This document shows positions 33,634 through 45,828 of a stretch of DNA of 64,000 bases, piece after piece. How positions within the stretch are numbered: the stretch's first letter is position 1; each line of letters begins with the position of its first letter. The notes beneath the pieces were generated by a model. That model was not told the origin of the DNA and searched no databases. It saw only the letters and a list, made by a program, of their open reading frames with translations. The position numbers and the translations under genes are program-made. The DNA is from Monomorium pharaonis (Eukaryota; Arthropoda; Insecta; Hymenoptera; Formicidae), in NCBI RefSeq assembly GCF_013373865.1, contig NC_050475.1:11968182-12032181 (forward strand), given 5' to 3'.

Positions 33634-33944
33634 TTAACTTACCGCAATTTTTTGCTAATTTGCAATTCCAGGGCCATAGAGCAGATCTTCCTGTTCCTCC
33701 AACATTACTCTAATACAGCCAGATTAACATTTATTACAGAAAGATCGAAAGGCTAAGTTCCCGACTCGTCTATTTGAGCGCTCCGCCCAATTTGACCGTT
33801 CACTTTTCGACAAAAATAACATAAAAGAAAATCTCAAATCGGTTTCTACTATTTTTTTTACATTCTACGGAAAATTTTCTATAAATTTAAGCAAGAAAAA
33901 AAAAATTGCTAAAAAATTTCGATTTACATGAGGTTTCTCCTTAA

Positions 33945-35972
33945 GTCCAAAGCGGACAGTTTTCTGTAACTTCTTTCAGCAGTATTTTATACTATAAATC
34001 TAGTCCTCAAAAAATTTTAAACCAACTTTTTTTATGTAAAATTTCCTGAACTTTCAATAGTCGTCGTCAGAATTTCTCAAAAATGTGATCTGGAAGTTAT
34101 GTTAATTTATATGCAAAAAGCTAATTTTTTCATTGAAATTTTTTTTCAATCAATATTTATATATAGAAAACGGATGGAAATATCTCTGAGAAGTGAAAAT
34201 ATTGCGTCCATAGACCATGAACTTTTAAATGCACGTGTGAGTATATTTCAATTCAAGATGATGACATCCAATATGGCAGGTAGAAGAGGAAAAATCTATG
34301 AGAACTTCAATTTCTCCATATGTAAATATTTTTTTCAATCGCTTTATTATCCAAATTGGTTCTTAAATTTTTTGGGGTTGCTGACAATTACAGTTCTGTT
34401 ATCAGACATGTCAAATTCAAGATAGCGGATCCAAAATGTTTAGTCAATCAAATTTATGAAAAATTACTATAGGGGAGTTTTTTGGATAGCTGATTACGAA
34501 TTTTCCATTAAAATATTTGAATCAAAATGGCGAATCCAATATGGCGGCAAAAAAATTTTCGAAATCTCTAAAATTCACTGAAAATCACTTTATGGGGGGC
34601 TTTTGGGTCGTTGATTATGAGTATATTACCTACAATATAGAGTAAAGAGAATGTACTGAAGTAGATGGATTCAAAGATATGAGTCAGATAACTTTTTAAG
34701 TTGATGAAATTTGAATAATTTTGACTATTTCATTGATGACAGTAAATTCGCCGTTCACAAATCAATAATTCTGATGGCAAATATTTGGGAGGCTGACCCC
34801 AAATAACCCCTATAGATTGAGCAAATGTGAGATTTTGAAATATTTTTGTTACCATATTTGATCCGCCATTTTAAGATCAAATATGGTAACAAAAATATTT
34901 CAAAATCTCACATTTGCTCAATCTATAGGGGTTATTTGGGGTCAGCCTCCCAAATATTTGCCATCAGAATTATTGATTTGTGAACGGCGAATTTACTGTC
35001 ATCAATGAAATAGTCAAAATTATTCAAATTTCATCAACTTAAAAAGTTATCTGACTCATATCTTTGAATCCATCTACTTCAGTACATTCTCTTTACTCTA
35101 TATTGTAGGTAATATACTCATAATCAACGACCCAAAAGCCCCTCATAAAGTGATTTTCAGTGAATTTTAGAGATTTCGAAAATTTTTTTGCCGCCATATT
35201 GGATTCGCCATTTTGATTCAAATATTTTAATGGAAAATTCGTAATCAGCTATCCAAAAAACTCCCCTATAGTAATTTTTCATAAATTTGATTGACTAAAC
35301 ATTTTGGATCCGCTATCTTGAATTTGACATGTCTGATAACAGAACTGTAATTGTCAGCAACCCAAAAAAATTTAAGAACCAATTTTTGATGTCATATTCG
35401 TAATCAACAACCCTAAAACAAACCCCCATATAGTAATTTTCAGTAAATTTGACTTCAAACACTTTCGACCGCCATATTGGATCTGCTTTCTTAAATTTGA
35501 CATGTCTGCTAACAGAATCGCAATCAGCGATCCACAAAACCTTTAAAAACCAATTTGGATAATAAAGCGATCGAAAGAAATATTTACATACAAAAATATC
35601 AAAGATTTCATAAATTATCTCTCTTCTAACCGTCATATTGAATGTCGCCATCTTGAATTGAAATATACTCACACGTACATTTGAAAGTCCATAGTCTAGG
35701 GACGCAAGATTTTAATTTCTGAGAGATATTTTCAACCGTTTTCTATGTGTAAATATTGATTGAGAAAAATTTTAGTAAAAAAAATCAGCTTTTGCAAATA
35801 AATTATACAACTTGTCCAGATCGCCTTATTGACAAATTCTGATAACGGATATTGAAAGATCAGGAAATTTTACATAAGAAAAAGTTGATTTAAAATTTTT
35901 GGGGAATTAGATTCATAGTATAAAATAAGTCACAAAAAGTCGCTAAAAAGTCACAAAAAAGTGGCTTAGAAC
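33945..35972. mobile_element. TTAA-flanked 2-kb palindromic (foldback) element B
   Basis: The left arm (33945-34863, 919 bp) and right arm (34875-35972, 1098 bp) are inverted copies with an 11-bp centre. The inner 420 bp of the arms look almost identical, the outer parts clearly diverged. The right arm has an extra internal duplication (about 35380-35545). TTAA lies at each end (33941-33944 and 35973-35976). Many GCCATATTGGAT-type words occur. No transposase. ORFs on either arm mirror each other and are not genes. Confidence 0.85.
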
Positions 35973-36621
35973 TTAAGGGATTAGGTTACTCTAGCGGCAA
36001 AAAAAAACATATTTTGGAAATATTTTTCAGCAAAATAAAATCAAAATTTTGAAAAAGGTCCTTTATTATACAATTAATAAACTATAAAAATTAATTTTTC
36101 CATAGCGATACAAAACAAAATGACGGTTGTACAGTTTTTCTTCGAAGAAGCCTTTTTTTGAAAGATGTATGGCCGGACAGCAGCACCTGCAATTTTTTAG
36201 TTAAGATGAAAAACACTTTTTTTATTATAAGGGTGATTCAAAATAACTATATGTCCTTACATAGACATATTCTTAGTAATATTCTGAGTCAACTCCTTTC
36301 GCAAAAATTATCCAACGCTTAGACTTCCAGATATAATAAGAAATAGTTTACGTATCCTGAATCAGATACAGAGGTAAGCAAGAGTGGCACAACTCACCGC
36401 TGCTCGCGGGCACCACGAGCATCGCGAGGCGTCTGCTGCGCTTAATAATCGATAATCATCTCAATTATCTTTAACGATGGTATTTAGTATTTTGAATTAT
36501 CCGAATATTGTGTAATAAAGGAAGAAATGAATAGGTGACAAAGAGAGAAAGAGGGAGATTGATTGATTGATTGATCTTTTATTAGCTTTTTCAGCTATTT
36601 TCAATACACATATATACAATT

Positions 36622-39530
36622 TTATGCCACATCATTAAAAACAAACACTTTTAGCATTCGTTTAAACATTTCTAAACGATTACAATGTTTAACTTCGGGT
36701 AGTAATGCGTTGTACATTAACACACCCTCATAAAATAAACTTTTTTGCGCGCTTCTTGTTTTTCGAAATTCAATAACAATATCCCCTGTCTGACTAGTTT
36801 CGCGTTCTCCTTCTACTATTCTAAGTCTATTACTAAATTGCTCCGACATCATATTATTTAAGATCTTAAAAATAAACATGCACATATTGTAATACAGCCT
36901 TTGTTTTATGGTCATAAATTGCAACGCTTGATGCATACATTTAACTTTGGTACGTCTGTCACATTGCAATATGACTCTCATAGCTCTATTTTGCGCTATT
37001 TGGAGCCTACTTAACTGTGTATCTCTCAATCTATTAGTAGCGTCGCACAATACTCAAAGTGAGGTGCTATAATTGTTTTGTATATCGTACATCTAGTGTA
37101 AGCCGAGATAAAGTTCCCTATTCTATTTAAAAAACTTATTTTCTTCCCTATTTTCTTTAGCATGTAATCACAGTGACCGCTGAATCTAAGTCTATCATCA
37201 ATAATTATGCCCAAGTACTTTATTATTTCTACGCGCTCAATCTCATTTCCATCTAAACATCTCACAATAGTATTGCCTCCCAATTCTTTTCTTATACCTC
37301 TAACTAACATATATTTTGTTTTCCCCGCATTCATCTACGGTTTATTAATATTCATCCATTCCTCCACTACGTTAAATGCAATATTCAATTTCCTCTCTAC
37401 CTCCGCACTACTCTCACCTGTTACATATATTAACGTATCGTCCGCAAACATTTTCATATTACACACATCTGAGCAAACGTTAACAATATCATTCATATAT
37501 ATTATATATTATAAACAACAATGGGCCCAATACCGAACCCTGTGGCACTCCGTATTCCGTAGTCAGTATCTTAGACCATCTATCATTAAATTGAACTTGT
37601 TGCATTCTATTTTTCAAGTAATTCTAAATCATTCTAGAACTGTTCCTGTAATACCATACTCGTATAATTTCTCTAATAATCTTTCTCTATTAATTGTCTC
37701 AAAAGCCCGTTTAAGATCTACAAAAATAACTCCTACTATTTGTCTCTCACTAATAATCAATTTCCATTCATCTATAACTGTTTGAATTGCTGTTTCACAC
37801 GAATAATTTTTCCTAAAACCCGACTGATGTTCCGTTATAATATTATTACTTTCTAGGTAGACCTCAATTTGCTTTTTAACTATTATCTCTAATACTTTTT
37901 CATATATTGGTAATATATTAAAAGGCCTATAATTACTTGCCCTCTTAGGTTTTTCTACTTTTGGTATTGAAATTATCGTAGATGTTTTCCACTCTTTCAA
38001 AAAACAATCCTCATTCAATGACTTATTTATTATATCACAATATTCCTCTTCTATGACACAAAACACCGTTTTTAATATATCGCTAGTTATTCTTTCTTCT
38101 GTACCTTTCTTTTTTGGTAATTCCCTAATGATTTTTCTTACTTGTTTTGTCGTAATTAACTCAAATTTTTCTAGCTCTCCCTTCTTTTCAATACAATAAA
38201 TAGTTTTTTTATTTGTGCTCGTTGTATAATTCTTATCTATAGATTTTATTATGTCTTTAATACTTTGTATATAATATGAGTTAAATTTATCAGCTATATC
38301 ACACTTTATATTATTGTCTAATATTTCAAAATTTATTTTTCCTACAACTTTCGAGCCTATTGGTCCTCCTCTAATAATTTCTTTTAATGATTTCCACATA
38401 GTTGTGGGATTGTTACTATTATGATCGATCATGTTTTCATAATATTCTTTTTTCTTTGTTCTAATTAAATTAACTACTGCATTTCTTTCTATTTTAAATT
38501 GTTGCCAGTTTTGTTCCGTGCTATCGTACAGTGCTTTTCTATAAGCCTCATCTCTTCTAGTCGCTAGCTCTTCTATTTCCTTTGAATACCATTTTTTCCC
38601 TTCCCATATTTTCGGTATTTTAAAAATTTTCTTAGGTGCTGAGATGTCCAGCGCATCTACAATACTATTAATTAAATTCTTTACCCTTACATTAATATCT
38701 AACTTATTAATATCTAAATCATATCCTTTTTCTAAATTACTCTCCACTAGCTTAATAAACTCATCCGCATTATATCTACTATAATCCCTGCACTGAATTC
38801 TTTATATTTATTTACAATCTTGTTCGTATTTATTACGACTTTTATCTACGCATGATTCGTTATCTTAGGTTCGTACTTGACTTCTATATTTATATCTTTA
38901 TTCGCAAAAACTAGATCTATAATTGTTTTACTATTTTCGGTAACTCTCGTTGGTTTATCCACATATTGCTTCATATTTAGACTTTGCAGAGTCGTTAGTA
39001 GTTTATTTGTATAAGAGTCTGTCATACAATCTATATTAAAGTCTCCTAATATTATACACTCTTCTTTTATCGTTAATTCTTCTACTATCTCCTCTAAGAA
39101 TCCTATAAACTCTCCATGTGACGCACTCGGTAAATGATATATTACCATTAACACTCCTTTAAACAATTTCTCTTTTACTTCTATTGTACCGCACCACACA
39201 ATCCTTTCTAATTTTTTCAATACTACTATTTCATACTTGATATCGTCTCTTACATACAGAGCAACCCCCCCTGTATTTCTATTTTCCGCGTCGCATCTAA
39301 CCACACTGTATCCCGGTACACTTATTTCACTGTCTTCAATTTCTGCAATCAGTCTCGACTCCGACAATGCAATAACTGCCGGATTTAATTTCTTCATAAT
39401 CTGATGCTGTATCTCGTCCTTATGTGCCATTAAACTTTGCGCGTTTGTATATATTATCTGATCCTCTTCTTTCTGTAATTGCTATTTTTTTGCTTCCCAT
39501 CCACCTCTCCTCTTCTCCTCTTCGATAGCC
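36622..39530 (-). pseudogene. LINE ORF2: endonuclease and reverse transcriptase
   Basis: Reading leftwards: an apurinic-type endonuclease (NAQSLMAHKDEI, ALSESRL, NTGGVALYVRDDI, IILGDFNIDC, TRVTENSKTIIDLVFAN) to a TAG at about 38844. Then a frame at 38747 with RT motifs NYRPFNILPIYEKVLE, HQSGFRKNYSCETAI and IFVDLKRAFETINRERL. Then FADDTLIYV (about 37430-37460) in another frame, and the thumb/C-terminal region to 36622. Catalytic FADD is retained. At least two frameshifts and a premature stop (apparently TGG to TAG) break it. Confidence 0.85.
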
Positions 39531-39607
39531 CTCTTATATGTCGGGTATTCCGGATCCAGAGCATCATAATCGTCTTTTATTTTTAAATTATGTTTTTATT
39601 TTAAACA

Positions 39608-40782
39608 TACAATTTACACATTCTACTTCTCTCTACATTCACTTGCTTTATGCTTTTCTGTACATTTATGACACGTTTCATCCCTCGTACAGTTTTTTGC
39701 AATGTGGTAGAATCCCCAGCACTTGAAACATCTCTTTATACTAAAGTGATTGAACACAGGACATTTTCTCCAGCCTATATTCAACTTTTTTTTTAAACAT
39801 TAATTCATGTGTTACTTCATCTACTTCAATTATTAAAGATCTATCTTCTTTTCCTTTTCTTCTAGATTGACTATCATTCATATTTTTTCTTTTCGGGATT
39901 TTCTTAACTATGCTTATACAAGATTCACCAATACTATTCTGTTTCTTTATTGTATCTATTAGCTCATCGTCATCCAACTGTATTTCTTCCTCGCTAATAT
40001 TAACAATTTTTATTTTCGGCTTCTTTTGTAGTGATTCTGTAACATTATAATTGTCACCTAGTTTAGACTGTACTACATCTTTTAATTTATCTATTTCTTC
40101 TCTGGTCTCACATCCTAGAATTACTGTTCCTTCTCTTCCTTTTCGTACCTTTGTTATCCCCATTGGCATATTCTTAATATCAACCTTTTCTTTTATTATT
40201 TTTTTAGTGGTCTCACTTTCTTGCTGAGTCTTCGGTTTGATGATTGATGTTTTCCTTCTTTTTCTTCGTTGCCTCACTGTAACTGCCGCGCACATTTTCC
40301 GCTGACGCCTGCATTCCTCCTCGTATTACTTTTCGTAGGTCTTCCATTTCTTGTTTAATAGCTTTTATTTCCTCTTGCACTGTTTCCTTAATCAGCATTT
40401 TTATTTCTCGTTTGCATGCCATTTCATCTTTTATCTCTCTCATAGTTCTTACTAGCCAATCAATTTTCGTATCCATGCCCACGTTGACTCCTATCGCTCT
40501 GCTTCCGCCACTTCCTGTCGATCCTGTAGAACTTAGTCTTTCTCTTCCGCTTCCCGTCTGTATTGGTGTTTTTTTCACATCTATATCTTTTTCACTGTTT
40601 ACTGTGAACTTCTCATATGGGCCAAGACAAGACACATATTCTCGATTTCTGTCATACACCTTATGTTTACTTGCACATCCTGGATGGAAAAAAAGTTTGA
40701 CACATGACTTACATGTTACGATCTGACTTTTTATTTCCTTCTTACATGCGGCACATCTACATTCCGCATATTCATCGACCAT
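39608..40782 (-). pseudogene. LINE ORF1: PHD finger and two CCHC knuckles
   Basis: From ATG at 40782 the protein starts with a PHD-like Cys/His set (CRCAACKKEI, TCKSCVKLFFHPGC), then a coiled-coil-like region. A frameshift near 40220 leads into a second frame with an RRM-like region (GREGTVILGCETREEIDKL). A run of eight A on the minus strand (about 39786) shifts the frame again. Past it CFKCWGFYHIAKNC and CHKCTEKHKASEC are two zinc knuckles, ending in a TAG near 39608. It would act as the nucleic-acid-binding partner of ORF2. Confidence 0.75.
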
Positions 40783-41105
40783 ATTAGTAGGTATCGGCTG
40801 ATGCCGATCCTATCGATACGGGCGCGCACTCACGTACGTAACTTTAATTAATATACACGTCACTATAAATGTCTACCTGTCGCAACATGTATAACCCGCA
40901 TGGAAAATACACTAATTTTCTGCATAGATCCACGCACTCTCGCTAGAAAACTTTGGTCCTATTTGGTCCTTAATACCTTACGCGTATTCTTACAGCCACG
41001 ACACCTTTTTATAATTTTCTTTTACTTCTTAATCACTTTAAATTAACTGCATTTGCGGAGCGATCTTTGACACGTCCATCACGCAGCGGAGAGACCGGGA
41101 GACGG

Positions 41106-41139
<34 letters not shown>

Positions 41140-41289
41140 AGAAAGAGAAGGGGGAGAACCTGTTCGAACCTGTTTACGGACGTACCATTCCGCAATTAAT
41201 TGATAGTTTTCACGATCCATCCTTCAGTTTATCGGATTAAGTTTTTCTTCTTTCTTCTTACATCTTATCACTTCACTCATTTACACAGT

Positions 41290-41291
<2 letters not shown>

Positions 41292-41384
<93 letters not shown>

Positions 41385-41394
41385 GCACACGCAC
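41292..41394. repeat. (CA)n microsatellite, about 100 bp
   Basis: An uninterrupted CA run of about 90 bp ending in GCAC variants. The matching place in the right terminus (43991-44063) holds (GT/GC)n, so the two terminal copies have diverged here by slippage. Confidence 0.95.
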
Positions 41395-42085
41395 TTTGTT
41401 CACTCACTTGACCGAATTTATTTACACATCAAAAAAATAGTACGAAACATTTAACTATTAAACATTACTAATCACTCGGCACGTCAAAATTACTCGAAGA
41501 AAGAAACACGTATTTACTCGACGAACACACAACACGTGTTTACTAGTTACTTGATGTCAGCTGACATCGAGCTCAGCTAAACAAGCAGACAACTGACTTT
41601 ATTGGTTATTGTGTGGTAACACTGTCGAATATGTGTCTGGGAATGCGACAACTTAAAGATAAAAATATTGGTTAATATGATTTTTCTATTCTAATTTGTT
41701 GAAGAATATGTTGGAAATGCATACACGGAGACATGGAGAGCAAAAAATTTTACATTCTAGCAATCAATTTGAATATTCTTAACGTAATTATTTAGATAAT
41801 AGAAAATTAATTTTAAATCTGTATTCAGCTGAATTATTAGATGCTGGAATAAAATTATTCTTTTTTCCGTGGACAATTTGTTTATTATTTGTTAATCTTG
41901 TATGAAATGCTAAATTATTTGTATGAAAATGTAATTATTTTATTTGTTTTTTAAAATGCAAACTTTGAGAGAAAATTCCCCGCAATAAATATTTGATTGC
42001 CCTGAAAAGGGTAGATTAATTAATTAATTAAAATTTTCAAGAACTTTTTTCTTTCTTTTTTCTTCATAACAGATGTTCAAAATGT

Positions 42086-43135
42086 TTACCGTTCATTGTA
42101 ACAGAAGCTCTCATGCGTCTTAGCAAATTTTTTTGCATCTTCTCCAAAATCATTATTGATGGCCCAAACGGCATGATGGAGTTTGTCTTTCAAGTCTTCG
42201 ATGTTTTCAGGAAGTCTTCTGTAAATAATTTCTTTGCAATAGCCCCAGAAAAAAAAATCCAACAAATTAAGGTCGGGGAATCTTGCAGGCCAAGGTATTG
42301 GACCATATCGGCCCATCCAGGGTCCTGGAAATTGCTCATTTAAATAATCTGTAACGACTCTGGCATTGTGGGGTCCAGCACCGTCTTGTTGGAATATAAT
42401 TCTATTCCTGTCTGCTAATGGAATTTCTTCCAAAAAATCTGGAAAATTTTCTTTCAAAAATTTGCGTTTGTACAATGCGCCATTTATGATATCTGGCAGA
42501 ATAACTGGGCCCAGTATGTTTGTACCCATAATTCCTGCCTAGACGTTCAATTTCCATCGTACTTGAAAATGTCTAAGTCGAGTGACGCGCGGATTCTCGT
42601 CGTTCCAAATATGCATGTTGTGAGAATTAAAATGTCCCTCTTGTGTGAATAGTGACTCGTCGCTGACTATCACACGAGAAGGAAATTCCAGATCCTCGTT
42701 TACTCTTCTCAGAAAATTTTCACAAAATCTCTTTTTTCGAGGATAGTCTTCTTCTCGTAGATGTTGCACGCGGGTATAATGATAAGAGTGCAACTTTTCT
42801 TCGCTTAAGATTCTCTGTATTGTGGAGTAAGACAGATTGTGCTCTCGAGCAATGGTCCGAATACTAATTTCGGGTTCTTGTTCAACGGCACGAAAAACTG
42901 TCTCCACATTTCGCAAATTTCTTTCATTGCAATGTTTACCGCAATCTTTTTTTCGTGGTAAGACAGTTCCAGTTTCGTATAAACGTTGAGCTGCTCCAAG
43001 TATAACGTTAGCCGGTGGATGTCTTGCTCGATGTGGGTATAATTCTGCATATCTTCTTGCAGCGGCATACTGTCCCTGGCATTCACCAAGTGCCATCAGC
43101 ATATCGTAGTATTCTTCATTCGTGTATTGTGCCAT
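42086..43135 (-). pseudogene. Tc1/mariner-superfamily transposase, one nonsense codon
   Basis: From ATG at 43135 (MAQYTNEEYYDML) the first part is a DUF4817-type helix-turn-helix, then a second HTH (SIRTIAREHNLSYSTIQRIL), then the DDE domain: first Asp in VIVSDESLF, second in IIFQQDGAGPHNA, third in PDLNLLDFFFWG. I count 41 residues between the second and third Asp, a DD41D spacing. A single in-frame TAG at 42539-42541, where relatives usually have Trp, interrupts otherwise open sequence. The last 20 codons lie in the inverted terminus. It would cut and paste its own element. Confidence 0.9.
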
Positions 43136-43248
43136 ATCTCTTTCTTCACCTCTAACGTTTCTAATAATCAAGAGATTATTAATATATTGATCGTTTCGCT
43201 GTACTTGTATGATCTTCGCGGATGGTCAATGCCCCCACCATACCACTT

Positions 43249-43998
43249 TGGAAATGATGCAAAGAAATTTGCTAAGACGCATGAGAACTTCTGTTACAAT
43301 GAACGGTAACCATTTTGAACATCTGTTATGAAGAAAGAAGAAAGAAAAAAGTTCTTGAAAATTTTAATTAATTAATTAATCTACCCTTTTCAGGGCAATC
43401 AAATATTTATTGCGGGGAACTTTCTCTCAAAGTTTGCATTTTAAAAAACAAATAAAATAATTACATTTTCATACAAATAATTTAGCATTTCATACAAGAT
43501 TAACAAATAATAAACAAATTGTCCACGGAAAAAAGAATAATTTTATTCCAGCATCTAATAATTCAGCTAAATAGATTTAAAATTAATTTTCTATCATCTA
43601 AATAATTACGTTAAGAATATTCAAATTGATTGCTAGAATGTAAAATTTTTTGCTCTCCATGTCTCCGTGTATGCATTTCCAACATATTCTTCAACAAATT
43701 ATAATAGTAAATCATATTAACCAATATTTTTATCTTTAAGTTGTCGCGTTCCCAGACATATATTCGACAGTGTTACACAATAACCAATAAAGTCAGTTGT
43801 CTGCTTGTTTAGCTGAGCTCGATGTCAGCTGACATCGAGTAACTAGTAAACACGTGTTGTGTTTGTCGAGTAAATACGTGTTTCTTTCTTCGAGTAATTT
43901 TGACGTGCCGAGTGATTAGTAATGTTTAATAGTTAAATGTTTCGTACTATTTTTTTGATGTGTAAATAAATTCGGTCAAGTGAGTGAACAGAGTGTAT

Positions 43999-44029
<31 letters not shown>

Positions 44030-44557
44030 CGCGCGCGTGCGCGTGTGTGTGCGTGCGTGTGTATAACTATGTAAATGACTGAAGTGATAAAATGTAAGAA
44101 GAAAGAAGAAAAACTTTTAATCCGATAAACTGAAGGATGGATCGTGAGAACTATCAATTGATTGCGAAATGGTACGTCCGTAAACAGGTTCGAACAGGTT
44201 CTCTCCCCCCTCTGTCTCCCCCTTCCCCCCTCTCTCTCCCTCTCTCTCTTTGTCACCTATTCATTTCTTCCTTTATTACACAATATTCGGATGATTCAAA
44301 ATACTAAATACCATTGTTAAAGTTAATTGAGATGATTATCGATTATTGAGCGCAGCAGACGCCTCGCTCGTGATGCCCGCGAGCAGCGGTGAGTTGTGCC
44401 ACCCCTGCTTACCTCTTGTATCTGATTCAGGATACGTAAACTATTTCTTATTATATCTAGAAGTCTAAGCTCTAATTTTTTGCGAAAGAAAGAGTTGACT
44501 CAGAATATTACTAAGAATATGTCTATGCAAGGACATATAGTTATTTTGAATCACCCT
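43249..44557. repeat. Right 1.3-kb terminal inverted repeat
   Basis: Reverse complement of the interrupted left terminus. It also carries a duplicate of the transposase 3' end (plus-strand frame ending KTHENFCYNER at 43309). It contains the GT/GC microsatellite 43991-44063. Confidence 0.9.
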
Positions 44558-44559
44558 GT

Positions 44560-45213
44560 ATATGGGAATAGCTACAGAAGGATTATTTGATGTATTAATT
44601 TTTGAAAGAATAACGCATTTCTAAAACAAAATTCAAAATTTCCAAAAAAATCGCCAGAAAATTGTTTATAATAAAAAACTATGCAATATGATGAAAAAAT
44701 CCTACGTACTTCTGTAAAGAATGTAATTTTGAATATACAGTTAAAATTTCAAGTCAATCGGTAAAGATTTGTTCGAGTTATGAGTTTGGCCGTCTTGAAA
44801 AGTGTTTCGAGAAAAACGCGTTTAAAGTTTTCAGTATTGAAAAATCAGAGGAGGATTTTAAAAAAAGTCCGATTTTTTGCTCCCTTTGAAAACCTTTGAT
44901 GATAGCAAAAAGTTGTTTGGGTCCCACTTGAAAAGAAAAATACAGCCTCACATCCCAGAAGTACAAGGAAAATAAAAATTTTTGGGGTTTTATCGGTCTT
45001 TTTTCGCAAATCGGATAAGCACATAGCATGCTTACAATTTTCATAAATTCGATGTTTTGGAAAGGTTATCCTTAATATTTTATATTGAAAAGTTACTAAC
45101 CATAGATATTTGAATGTTAGAATGCAAAGACGGCATATACAAAATGGTTCATAATATACAGTTCGGAAAGAGGCCAAAAATCGGACTTTTTTAACATCCT
45201 TCTTTATATACCT
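44560..45213. other. Right half of element C, AT-rich
   Basis: No gene supported. Contains GAAAAACGCGTTTAAAGTTT, also seen near 26623 in element A, suggesting the two TTAA elements share internal sequence. Confidence 0.4.
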
Positions 45214-45470
45214 TTAATCGGCGATGCCATACATTTGGCCTTCCAGATGAACGTTCTGCTCTTGCACTTCTTTTCTGAGAGTCTTCAAACTGATCCGTGT
45301 CTTTTTTGCAGCTTCAGACAGTGATCGCTCTGCAAGCTTAATATGTTGTGCGTCCACCCTTCAGATACATATAATAGCTGTTAGACCCAATTTTCATACC
45401 CATAACATCCATTATGTGCATAATAGAAGAAAAGTCGTCGGTGTAAGCGCAAACAGCAATATTCGTTGCA
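45214..45470 (-). pseudogene. Transposon ORF remnant in element C
   Basis: Two overlapping minus frames. One reads NIAVCAYTDDFSSIMHIMDV then MGMKIGSNSYYMYLKG. After a frameshift the other reads IKLAERSLSEAAKKTRISLK and QNVHLEGQMYGIAD before a stop at 45214. The sequence resembles the C-terminal part of insect DNA-transposon proteins but I cannot name the superfamily. It is the only coding trace inside element C. Confidence 0.45.
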
Positions 45471-45828
45471 ATATCTCATACTATTTTTCCGCTGAAAATT
45501 GATTTTGGCGCCAGGGCCCACACCGTCGAATTAAAACTCTCATAAACGAAAGTACGAAAGCCACGAAAGCCTTTCAAAACACGAAAGTCTCTTCAGGTAG
45601 CAAATGCCTTCATCATCCCTTGCCGTTTACTGCTCCAATCCTCCTAAATTACAGCGCGCCGTAGTGATCATAAAAGGTGCTCGCAGTGGACCGGGAGGGA
45701 CTGCGCCAAAATTCAAAATTCGAGTACTTAGATATTTTTCCCATAATCCTTTGGTATATTATTTTTAAAGTATTAAGGCACCTTTTAAGCAAAAAAATCG
45801 ATTTTTTTAAATCCTAGAGTGGCCTTAA

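Larger units (their letters stand above)
26126..33940. mobile_element. TTAA-flanked non-autonomous element A (host of copia element 2)
   Basis: TTAA at 26122-26125 and 33941-33944 bracket tips GGGAGGAACCTCATGTAAA and, inverted, GGAGAAACCTCATGTAAA. Without the copia insertion it is about 0.86 kb and has no ORF. TTAA duplication with G-rich tips suits Kolobok- or piggyBac-like superfamilies. The superfamily is inferred from ends only. Confidence 0.6.
36556..41095 (-). mobile_element. CR1-like non-LTR retrotransposon (LINE)
   Basis: About 4.5 kb inserted in the GA-rich part of the left terminus of the mariner-like element. It ends 3' in four tandem ATTG/TGAT units (36557-36573), a microsatellite-type tail as in CR1/L2-related clades, not poly(A). 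ORF1 has a PHD finger and zinc knuckles, ORF2 endonuclease and RT. PHD-bearing ORF1 is known in CR1-like elements. Several frameshifts and stops make it inactive. The exact target duplication is obscured by GA repeats. Confidence 0.8.
36230..44557. mobile_element. Tc1/mariner-type element with 1.3-kb inverted termini
   Basis: The right terminus 43249-44557 is repeated inverted at 36230-36555 plus 41096-42148, the left copy being split by a LINE. Tips read AGGGTGATTCAAAATAAC. The termini are so long that they include the last 20 codons of the transposase on both sides. Without the LINE the element is about 3.8 kb. Terminal repeats this long are unusual for mariner-like elements, which commonly have short ones. 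A clean TA duplication could not be fixed because one tip base differs. Confidence 0.85.
35977..45824. mobile_element. TTAA-flanked element C (host of the mariner-like element)
   Basis: TTAA at 35973-35976 and 45825-45828 bracket tips that both contain a CTCTAG block (left GGGATTAGGTTACTCTAG, right inverted GGCCACTCTAGG), the left with an 8-bp insertion. Removing the mariner-like insertion leaves about 1.5 kb, including a broken ORF near 45214-45470. Class inferred from ends only. Confidence 0.45.

Noticed and set aside
34099..35672. Mirror ORFs in the large palindrome
   Set aside because: Both arms give the same shifted peptide. No domain, and interrupted by arm differences.
41200..41454. 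His/Thr repeat ORF
   Set aside because: Translation of the CA microsatellite.
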